A stretch of DNA of 47,348 bases, from the NCBI GenBank assembly GCA_036381835.1, contig DASVCA010000168.1:1-47348 (forward strand). Reading direction: 5' to 3'. This stretch comes from DASULK01 sp036381835 (lineage in GTDB: Bacteria; Actinomycetota; Actinomycetes; Mycobacteriales; Micromonosporaceae). Below, piece by piece: positions 16,219-24,500 of the stretch. The position numbers were made by a program, and so were the translations under genes. The notes beneath the pieces were generated by a model. The model was not told the DNA's origin and ran no database searches. It was given only the letters and a program-made list of their open reading frames with translations. The first letter of the stretch is position 1; each line of letters begins with the position of its first letter.

Positions 16219-16466
16219 CTGCTCTCCCCGGTTGTCGACTGCGAGACGCCGCTCGTTGAGGCTGGTCGAGTCTGTCCGGGCCGTCTGCTCACTTCTGCTC
16301 ACGGGGGTCGCCCGGTCCCTGCTCGCGGCCCGGACTGCTCAGTTCTGATCAGACCCTCGTGCGATCCGCGGTTAGCGTGCTGCCCACAACCAGGGCCATC
16401 GGCCGTTTCGAATAGGCGCGACGTCCCCGCAACAGCGAATGTCGGAAGGGTTCGTGGGAGCTGACC
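16219..16466. promoter_or_regulatory. Divergent intergenic region between NRPS (-) and PCP/halogenase operon (+)
   Basis: This 248-base non-coding gap is the only place where divergent promoters for the cassette can lie. It holds a 17-base imperfect direct repeat (16285-16301 and 16335-16351) and a perfect 10-base palindrome TCTGATCAGA (16344-16353). A weak -10-like TAGCGT lies at 16373-16378 for the plus strand. I see no convincing -35 box, so promoter positions are uncertain. Confidence 0.55.
16285..16351. repeat. Two 17-base direct repeats, start-to-start 50 bases
   Basis: CTGCTCACTTCTGCTCA at 16285-16301 and CTGCTCAGTTCTGATCA at 16335-16351 differ at 2 of 17 positions. Spacing of 50 bases places them about five helical turns apart. 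The second copy runs into the palindrome TCTGATCAGA. Candidate operator for the divergent genes; function is inference. Confidence 0.6.
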
Positions 16467-16715
16467 ATGGCAGAGGAGAACGTGGAGAGAACAGCGGTTG
16501 TCTTGCATACCGTGCGCCAGGTGCTGGGGCGCCCCGAGCTCGGCCTCGATGACGACGTGTTCGACAACGGGGCGACGTCCCTGTCGTTCGTTCGCATCCT
16601 GGCGATGATTCACCAGGAAACCGGGGTGGCGGTTTCCGCGCCCGCGCTCAACGGGGAGGCGACACCGCGTAGGATCGCCGCCCTCGTCGAATCCGCACTG
16701 TTGCAGTCCGCCTGA
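16467..16715 (+). CDS. Free-standing peptidyl carrier protein
   Basis: 82 residues. A single PCP fold with the phosphopantetheine Ser in NGATSLSF. GGGAG lies 6 bases before ATG 16467. It is followed 18 bases later by the SyrB2-like halogenase gene. In the cytotrienin (CytC2) and coronamic acid (CmaD) pathways a free carrier protein presents the aminoacyl thioester to the halogenase or cyclase; the same arrangement is seen here. It most likely receives the amino acid activated by the reverse-strand NRPS. Confidence 0.88.
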   Translation: MAEENVERTAVVLHTVRQVLGRPELGLDDDVFDNGATSLSFVRILAMIHQETGVAVSAPALNGEATPRRIAALVESALLQSA

Positions 16716-16733
16716 AGTAGGGGAGCCTGAGAA

Positions 16734-17690
16734 ATGACGCAGGAAGTCGTCGAGAGTCCCTCTTTCTCGTTGTCGGCCGAGGAACTCAAGAGTTTTCACG
16801 AGAACGGTTATTACGGTCCGTTCAAGGTGTACGAGATCGACGAGATGAAGTCGATGTGGAAGAGGGAGCGGCTCGCCCTGATGGATCGCAGTAACGCGAT
16901 CTACCAGGAAGAGGCGGCCATGTCGGGCAACACGAACATCTCCAACTACGACCGCCACCTGGACTCCGCCTTCCTCGCCGACCACATCTGCCGGCCGCAG
17001 ATCGTCGACCGAGTGGTCAGCGTTCTCGGTCCGGACGTCTTGTGTTGGCGTACCGAGTTCTTCCCCAAGTACCCGGGGGACGAGGGCACCGACTGGCATC
17101 AGGCGGACACCTTCGCCAATGCCTCGGGCTCACCGCAGATCCTGTGGACGGGACAAGAGTCGGTGCACTTCGGCGGGACGCTGACGGTGTGGACGGCCTT
17201 CACCGAGGCCAACGAGGACAACGGGTGCCTCCAGTTCATTCCCGGCACGCATCAGACGATGATGTACGACGAGAACAAGAAGATGCACTACGACCCGGCC
17301 CGCATCAACAACGAATACAAGAACGGCATGCGGCGGGGCTTCTTCGGATACGACTACCGCGAATTGCGAGTCGACGAGGATTTCGAGCCGGACGAGTCCC
17401 AGGCCGTTTCGATGGTGATGCGCCCGGGTGAGGCGATCATGTTCTGGTCGACGTTGATGCACGCCTCGTGGCCGCACAGCGGTAAGACCGACGAGATGCG
17501 CCTCGGTTTCGCGGCCCGGTACGTGCCCACGTCGGTACGCGTCTACCCGGACACCGAGGAGATCGTCGAATACGGCGGCCGGGTCAGCCTGGAGCGGTTC
17601 GGCTCGGTGCTGGTCAGCGGGGTCAACGAGTACTCGTACAACCGCATCGCGACCGAGACGACGACGGGACACCCCTTCGTCACCCGATGA
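16734..17690 (+). CDS. SyrB2/CytC3-type Fe(II)/2-oxoglutarate-dependent halogenase
   Basis: 318 residues, PhyH superfamily. The diagnostic feature is His122-Gln-Ala124 in GTDWHQADTFANASG: the Asp/Glu iron ligand of hydroxylases is Ala, opening a site for chloride, exactly as in SyrB2, CytC3, BarB and CmaB. The second iron His is in LMHASWPH and the 2-oxoglutarate Arg in MRLGFAARY. These enzymes chlorinate unactivated carbons of amino acids held on a PCP, which fits the free PCP gene 18 bases upstream and the Cys acyltransferase downstream. Substrate and number of chlorines cannot be read from the sequence. Hydroxylation is unlikely given the Ala. Confidence 0.95.
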   Translation: MTQEVVESPSFSLSAEELKSFHENGYYGPFKVYEIDEMKSMWKRERLALMDRSNAIYQEEAAMSGNTNISNYDRHLDSAFLADHICRPQIVDRVVSVLGPDVLCWRTEFFPKYPGDEGTDWHQADTFANASGSPQILWTGQESVHFGGTLTVWTAFTEANEDNGCLQFIPGTHQTMMYDENKKMHYDPARINNEYKNGMRRGFFGYDYRELRVDEDFEPDESQAVSMVMRPGEAIMFWSTLMHASWPHSGKTDEMRLGFAARYVPTSVRVYPDTEEIVEYGGRVSLERFGSVLVSGVNEYSYNRIATETTTGHPFVTR

Positions 17691-17711
17691 ACCCTCGCTC
17701 CACTGCTCAGT

Positions 17712-17739
17712 GACGCCGCGCGGATCGTCGCGCGGCGTC
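17712..17739 (+). terminator. Perfect 11-base inverted repeat between halogenase and aminoacyltransferase genes
   Basis: GACGCCGCGCG (17712-17722), loop GATCGT, CGCGCGGCGTC (17729-17739) form a perfect GC-rich hairpin 21 bases after the halogenase stop. No T-run follows, so it may be a weak terminator or an mRNA-stabilising intercistronic hairpin that sets the ratio of upstream genes to the giant PKS message. Confidence 0.6.
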
Positions 17740-17760
17740 GAGCCCGCTTCCAGCCCTCGT

Positions 17761-17766
17761 AAGGAG
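17761..17766 (+). promoter_or_regulatory. Ribosome binding site AAGGAG for the aminoacyltransferase
   Basis: AAGGAG is 6 bases before ATG 17773. The frame is open further upstream (17710), but that ATG lies in front of the hairpin and has no such site. Confidence 0.8.
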
Positions 17767-17772
17767 TTCGAC

Positions 17773-18948
17773 ATGCCGGCAGGCCAGACGCGGACGGTGC
17801 CGGAGGCGCACCAAGCCCTGACCCGGCTGATCCGTGCGCTGCTGTCCCTTCGACCGTTGGCCGAGACCGGACACCCGGTGCGGCTGCCGCTCGACGCGTC
17901 GAGACTGCCCACCCCGGTCGTGCACACGGCGATCGAACTGGCCCGGATGCTCGGCCTCGACCTCGCTCCATCCGGCTCGGACGGCCCGTTCGCCGAGGTG
18001 GTCGCTGGGGTGCTGCGGCCGGTGTTCACCGATCCGGCGCTGCGCGCCGCCGGCGGGCTCTCGGCCGCCGCGCTGTCGGAGTTGCTGGCCGAGGTGGTCT
18101 CCGACAGCGCGGAGGGTATGCGCGCGACCGCCGACGTCGTGACCGCGGAGGGGACGCGACTGCGCAGCTACCGGGCCGGGGATCCGCAGCACCCCCCGAT
18201 CGTGATCGCATCCGCCTGCGGCATGCCCGCGCAGCTGTGTGAGGAGTGGATGCGCTTCCTCTCCCGGGACCATTTCGTCATCACCTGGGAGACCCGCGGT
18301 CTGTTCGGTGCCGTCGACTCGGCCGAGTCCTTCGACGATCTCGACCACGGCCTCGACGCGCAGGCCGAGGACCTGATCGCGGTGATGGACCATCATGGGG
18401 TTCCGGCGGCGCATGTGATGGGAATGTGCGGTGGGGCGGTGATCGCGGTCAGCGCCGCGGCACGCCACCCGGAGCGGGTCACGTCGCTCAGCCTGTGGCA
18501 CGGCGACTTCTCCGGTTCACCCGGGCCGACCACCCCCCACCAGGACAACTTGAAGGCGCTGCTGACCATGGCCGGGCAGAGCCGCGCCGACGCGGCGATG
18601 ATCAACCTGGCGTTGTCTCAGACCACCACGGCAGCGGTGCCGCCCGAGGTCGCCCACCTTGTGCTCTACCCGTACGCCGACGACGAGCTGTTCTACCGGT
18701 ACTGCCGACTGACCGGGGCCACGATGACCAGCGACGTCTCGGGGCTGCTGTCGCACCTGTCCCAACCGGTCCTGGTGGTCACCAGTGAGGACGACGAGAC
18801 AGCGCATCCGGGCGGCTCGCACCGCGCCGCCACCATCCTGCCGGCCGCCCAGCTGAAGGTGGAGCCGCACGGCGACCACATCTCGGTGTTCGGTGCCGGC
18901 CCCCGACTGCGGCGGTTGATGACCGACTTCCTGTCCGCCGCCTGCTGA
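17773..18948 (+). CDS. SyrC/CmaE-like aminoacyltransferase (alpha/beta hydrolase with Cys nucleophile)
   Basis: 391 residues. The nucleophile elbow reads MGMCGGA with Cys219 in place of Ser (codon 18427-18429); the rest is an alpha/beta hydrolase with a late Asp (EDDE) and His (HGDH). SyrC and CmaE have this fold and Cys and move a halogenated aminoacyl group from one carrier protein to another. Position directly after the halogenase supports the same role: delivering the chlorinated residue from the free PCP to the assembly line. The first ~130 residues before the hydrolase core are helical and unassigned. The TGA overlaps an upstream alternative ATG of the PKS gene, so the two genes are transcribed together. 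Alternative: a hydrolase releasing the free amino acid. Confidence 0.82.
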   Translation: MPAGQTRTVPEAHQALTRLIRALLSLRPLAETGHPVRLPLDASRLPTPVVHTAIELARMLGLDLAPSGSDGPFAEVVAGVLRPVFTDPALRAAGGLSAAALSELLAEVVSDSAEGMRATADVVTAEGTRLRSYRAGDPQHPPIVIASACGMPAQLCEEWMRFLSRDHFVITWETRGLFGAVDSAESFDDLDHGLDAQAEDLIAVMDHHGVPAAHVMGMCGGAVIAVSAAARHPERVTSLSLWHGDFSGSPGPTTPHQDNLKALLTMAGQSRADAAMINLALSQTTTAAVPPEVAHLVLYPYADDELFYRYCRLTGATMTSDVSGLLSHLSQPVLVVTSEDDETAHPGGSHRAATILPAAQLKVEPHGDHISVFGAGPRLRRLMTDFLSAAC

Positions 18949-18952
18949 TGCC

Positions 18953-18958
18953 GAGGAG
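18953..18958 (+). promoter_or_regulatory. Ribosome binding site GAGGAG deciding the LnmJ-like start
   Basis: GAGGAG stands 7 bases before ATG 18966. An earlier in-frame ATG at 18948 overlaps the preceding stop (TGATG) but has no ribosome binding site in front of it. Confidence 0.75.
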
Positions 18959-18965
18959 TAGCGCC

Positions 18966-21595
18966 ATGCCCGAGAGCGAGATCGAGTGTCGGGTGCGGTT
19001 GACCCACTCCGACTTCATCATGGCGAACCACCGGGTGCACGGAGTCTCGGTGCTGCCCGGAGTGACCTTCCTCGACATCATCTACCGGGTCCTGATCGCG
19101 CAGGGCCACGATCCCCGGCGCGTGGTCCTGCGCAATGTGCTGTTCACCGAGGCGGTGACCACGAGCGAGGGCCTGGAGCGGGAGCTGCGGGTCGTCGTCG
19201 GGGCGCCGGAGGAGGACGTGCGCCGGGTGCGGGTGGAGAGCCGTTGGCTGCGGGACGGCGTCGAGATCGCACCGTGGCGGGAGAACGCCCGCGCCGAGCT
19301 GGTACCCGACGATCGCGAGCCGGCACCCGCCCGCGACGTGACGGCGCTCATCGCCGCCGCAGCCGAGCGCGACGATGTCGATCGGCTGTACGCACGGACC
19401 CGGCGGGAGGGCATCCGCCACGGCGCCCCGATGACCTGTTCGGGCGTCCTGTACCGGCCGTCGGCCGGTGCCGGAGCACCCCGCTGGCTGCTCGCAGAGC
19501 TGCGCCTCGACCCGTCGGTCACCGCCCACGAGGCGGCGTTCCACCTGCACCCGGCCATGATGGACGCCTCCACGCTCGCCGCTTTCGGTCAGAACGAGGA
19601 CGTGGGGGCCGAGCCGTTCATCCCGTTCTTCATCGAGAGGTTTCGCGCTCCGGCCCCGTTGCGGGGGACGGTCTACGCCCACGTCCCCGCCCCCGAGGTC
19701 CCCGTCGGGTCCGGCGACCTGTTGCGCAACTCGTACACCCTGCACAGTGCGGACGGCGAACTCCTCGCCGAGTTCCACGGCATGTCGTGCAAGCGGATCC
19801 GGCACCCCGAGTTGATCACCAAGCTGCTCGCGGAGGTCGACCCCGCGCAGGTCGTCGCCCCGGAGGCGGCACCGCTCGACACCGTCCCCGGCGGGCCCGA
19901 CCCGGTCGACCTTCCGGACGATCCGGTCACCGCGGTCGTGGCTCATCTGCGGGCGCGGATCGCGGCGGTGCTCGACCGGCCGGACACCGAGCTTCGCACC
20001 GACCTCGGCTTCTACGACCTCGGACTGGACTCGGTGACGCTGCTCAACCTCAGCGCCGAGTTGGAGACCCTGGCCGGAACCGCGCTCTATCCCACGCTGC
20101 TGTTCGAATACGGGACCATCGACAGCCTGGCCCGCCACCTGGTCGACACGTACCCGATCCGACTGCGCCCGCAGCGGACCGGCGTCCCCGCGGCCGACGA
20201 CGCCGAGCCGAGTCGGCCCGATGACCGGCCCCCGTCGGCGGTCCGCGAGGACGCCGCCGTCACCGCCTGCCTGACCCCGGAGTGGGTCGCCGGTCCGAGC
20301 AACGGGGGACCCGCCCCCACACTGGTGGTCGCGATCGACGCGCCATCCCATGTCATCGCCGAGCTGGGCCGTGCCACCCGGGTGCGCGCCGTCGAGTCCG
20401 ACGCGCCGGCGACCGCCGGACCGGAGGCCGTGGCGGTGACCGAGCAGCGGTTGGCCGAGATCCTCGCCGAGATCGCGGACGAACCCGGACCCGTCGCGTT
20501 CCTGCAGTTCCTGCCCACCGCCCCGGCGGATGCCCCGCTGCCCGCCGCCCCGGCCCGACTTCTCGCCCTCGCCCGAGCGCTGGTCGCCACCCGCCCCACC
20601 CGGCCGATCCCGGTGGTCTGCGTGACCTCCGCCCCGGCCGGCCCGCAGCAGACGGCCGTCGGCGCGCTCGCGGCCACCATCGCCGCCGAAGTGCCGTCGC
20701 TGCGCTGCCGGCTGGTCGAAGCCACCGGGGCGGTCGATCCGGGACTCCTGCTCGCCGAACTTTGCGACGACCGGGGCGATCCCGTGGTGCGTCACGTCGC
20801 GGGGACGCGCCAGGTGCGCAGATGGCGCAACCTGCGTCCCATACCGCCGACCACGCCCGCGGTCCGGCGCGGCGGGGTGTACCTGGTCACAGGGGGTGGC
20901 GGCGGCATCGCCGGCCTGCTCACCGAACACCTGGTCGCGACTTACGGCGCAAAAGTCATCCTGATCGGCCGGGGCGCCGCCGATCAGAACCTGCGCGACC
21001 GGATGGCCGACTGGAACCGGCGCGGCGGCGAAGTCCACTATGTGCGGGCGGACGTCGCGCAGCCGTCCGAGGTACGGGCCGCCGTGGCCACCGCGCAAGG
21101 TCTGTTCGGGCGGATCAACGGCGTGCTGCACTGTGCGGGCTCGGTTCGCGACGGACTGTTCTTCCGCAAGGACCCGACGGATCTCGTACCGGTGTGGGCG
21201 GCCAAGGTCGCCGGCACCGTGCAGCTCGACGAGGCGACCCGGGAACTTCCCCTGGACTTCTTCGCCCTCTTCTCGTCGATGTCCGCGCTGGTGCCGAATC
21301 CCGGGCAGAGCGACTACGCGTACGCGAACGCCTTCCAATTCGACTACGCCCGGTGGCGGGCCACAACCGACCGGCCCGGCCGCAGCGTCGCGATCGCCTG
21401 GCCCTACTGGGCCGAGGGTGGGATGCGGATCCCCTCCGATGCGCTGGCCCGTTCCAGCTCGGCGACCGGGGCGGTTCCGTTGCCGACCGCCGACGCGCTG
21501 CGGGTGCTGGAATGGGCACTCGCCGAAGGTCCGCCCGACGTCGCCGTGGTCTGCACGCAGGACCCGGCCCGGATCGCCGACCTGCTACCGCCGGC
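18966..21595 (+). other. Split-module second half: DH-ACP-KR
   Basis: The DH has HxxxGxxxxP (His22, Gly26, Pro31) and the Asp in HPAMMDAS. The ACP Ser is in LGLDSVT. The KR has TGGGGGIA near 20890 with Ser in FSSMSA and Tyr in SDYAYAN. The ACP stands before the KR, an order known from trans-AT systems and unusual elsewhere. Together with the KS at the end of the LnmI-like protein it should give a double bond. Confidence 0.85.
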
Positions 21596-24500
21596 ACCGG
21601 TGTCCGAGCCGGCCGCCCCGACACCGTCCGGCGCGCCCGGGTCGACCGGCGGTCCGGGCGAATCCCAGGCGATCGCCGTCATCGGGCTGGCGGGACGGTA
21701 CCCGCAGGCCGCGGACCTCGACGAGTTCTGGCGAAACCTGACCGAGGGCCGGGACTGCATCCGGGAGGTCCCGATCGAACGTTGGGACCATGACGCCATC
21801 TTCGATCCGAACCGGGACGCCACCGGACGTACCTACAGCAGATGGGGTGGCTTCGTCGACGGCGTCGATCTGTTCGACCCGGGCTTCTTCGGCATCTCCC
21901 GGCGAGACGCGCAGCGCATGGATCCGCAGGAGCGGCTCTTCCTGCTCGCCAGCTGGCATGCGGTGGAGGACGCCGGCTACAACGTGCAGGCGCTCGCCGG
22001 AGAAACCGTGGGCGTCTTCGCCGGCGTGATGTGGAACCATTACCAGCTGCTCGCAGATCAGGACGGCGGGGTGGCGCCGACGGCGATGCACGCCGCGGTC
22101 GCCAACCGGGTGTCCTACTGCTTGAACCTGAACGGCCCGAGCATGGCGGTGGACAGCGCGTGTTCGGCGTCCCTCACCGCGGTGCATCTGGCGGTGGAGA
22201 GCCTGCGTCGCGGCGAGTCCACCCTTGCCCTCGCGGGCGGGGTGAACGTGACCGTTCACCCGCAGAAGTACCTGCAGTTGGCCCAGGGTCAGTTCCTGTC
22301 CGACGACGGTCGGTGCCGCAGCTTCGGCGCGGACGCCTCCGGCTACGTGCCGGGCGAGGGCGTCGGGGTGGTCGTACTCAAACCGCTGGATCGGGCCCTG
22401 GCCGACGGCGACCACATCTACGGCGTCATCCGGGCGAGCGTGCTCAACCACACCGGACGTACCAGCGGCTTCACCGTTCCCAGCCCGACCGCCCAGGCCG
22501 AGCTCATCCGTGCCGCGCTTGACCAGGCCGGGTGGACCGCCGGGTCGGTGGGGGTCCTGGAGGCGCACGGTACCGGCACCTCGCTCGGCGATCCGATCGA
22601 GATCGAGGGACTGCGGCAGGCGTTCGCGAAGGATCCGACGAGCGAAGGCGGCTGCGCGGTCGGTTCGGTGAAGTCGAACATCGGGCACCTGGAGAGCGCC
22701 GCCGGCATCGCCGGACTGACCAAGGTGCTGCTGCAGTTGCGGTATCGAGAACTCGTACCGTCGCTGCACTCCACCCGGATCAATCCTCACCTCGACCTGG
22801 CCGGCTCGCCGCTGCGTGTGCAACAGCGCCACGAGCCTTGGCCGCCGCCACCCGGCGGCGGTCCGCGGCGGGCCGGCGTGAGCGCCTTCGGGGCCGGTGG
22901 TGCCAACGGGCACATCCTGGTGGAGGAGGCGCCCGCCGGGTCCCGGCCCGCCCTGGCATCCGCGGAGCGGCTGTTCGTGCTGTCCGCCCGCAACGAGGCC
23001 ACGCTGCGCCGGTACGCCGAAAACTATCTCGACCTGATCGACGGCTGGCTGGCCGAGGCGGTGGCCGGGTCCGGTACCGGGTGTGAGTCGGTGCCCGGCC
23101 TGGTCCGCCTCACCGAACTCGCCGCCGACGTGCTCGGCATCCCGGTGTCGGCGATAGACGGCAGCGAGTCCCTGTCGGACCTCGGGTTCGACCCGCCGGC
23201 CCTGGCCGAACTGCTGCGCCGCGCCGGGGTCCCGTCCGCTCGGATCCCCGTGGGCGCCGAGCCGACGATCGCCGAACTCGCGGAGCTGCTGGACACGAGG
23301 GCCGGCACCGGCCGGGCCGAGCCACCGGACCGCTTCGCCGAACTGACGTACACGCTCCAGGTGGGGCGGGTGCCGATGGCGACCCGCCTGGCGATCGTCG
23401 CGGGCAGCCTGCGCGAACTGCGTGAAGAACTGGCCGGGTACCTCGCGGGTCAGGGCTCGTCCGCCGGCCGGGTCTACCACGGGCCGGCGAACCCACGCTT
23501 CGGCTCCGCACACGAGCGGCTCGCGGCCTTCCGGGCGGGGCGGTTGGCCGAGGTGGCCGAGGATTGGGTGGCCGGCGGTGAGCTGGCCTTCGCCGACGCT
23601 TACGACCCGGATTCCCGCCCCCGTCGCATCCCCTTGCCCGGCTACCCGTTCCAACTGGAAAGCTGCTGGGTCGGCCAGGGCAGGCCGGGCGGTCGGGCCG
23701 CGCGCGCCGAGGAAACCCGGCTTGTGGCGGCGACGCCCGCGGCGGCGGTCGGACCCGCGCCGCGGGTGCTGCCCGACGAGCCGGTGCCGACCGTACCGGT
23801 GCCGTTCGACAACACCGACGAGGTCGAACTGCGTCTGCTCGACGGTGCAATCGCGCTGGTCACGTTGCGCGACCGGGACAACAACAACATGTTCACCCCG
23901 GGCTTGATGCGCGGCCTGGAGGCGGTGTTCGCCCACCTCAGCGGTCGTACCGACATCGGCGCCGTGGTGCTGACCGGTGTGGACAGCGTGTTCAGCATGG
24001 GCGCCACCCCGTCCGCACTGGAGACGTTGGCCGGCGGGGGCAGCCGGTTCACCGACAGCCCCTTCGTCTACGAGGGGCTGCTGCGCTGCCCGCATCCCGT
24101 GATCACCGCGATGCAGGGACACGCCTCGGGCGGCGGTCTGGCCTTCGGCCTGTACGCCGACGTCGTCGTGATGGCCCGCGAGAGCAGCTACCGCGCGAAC
24201 TTCCTGACCTACGGGTTCACCCCCGGCATGGGTGCCACGTACATCCTGGAACGACGCTTCGGCCGGGCCTTGGCCGCGGAGATGTTCTACACCGGACGCT
24301 CGGTCACCGGGGCCGAACTGGAGCGGCGCGGGGCGAACGTGTCGTTCGCCGACCAGCGCGACGTGCTGCCGACCGCGCTCGGACTGGCCCGAGCGATGGC
24401 GGAGAAGGCGCCACATGCGGTGCGGGTGCTCAAACGCGACCTGGCCAGCCGGGTGCTGGCCGAGCTGGCCGAGGTAATCGACCGCGAGTCGGCGATGCAT

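Noticed and set aside
16219..16302. Longer N-terminus of the reverse NRPS from ATG 16302
   Set aside because: GGGGAGAG directly before ATG 16218 is a better initiation site, and the extra 28 residues show no domain similarity.
16734..17690. Annotation as phytanoyl-CoA hydroxylase
   Set aside because: The HxD iron ligand is HxA, which marks SyrB2-type halogenases.
18948..18965. PKS start at ATG 18948 overlapping the previous stop
   Set aside because: No ribosome binding site precedes it, while GAGGAG at 18953 fits ATG 18966.
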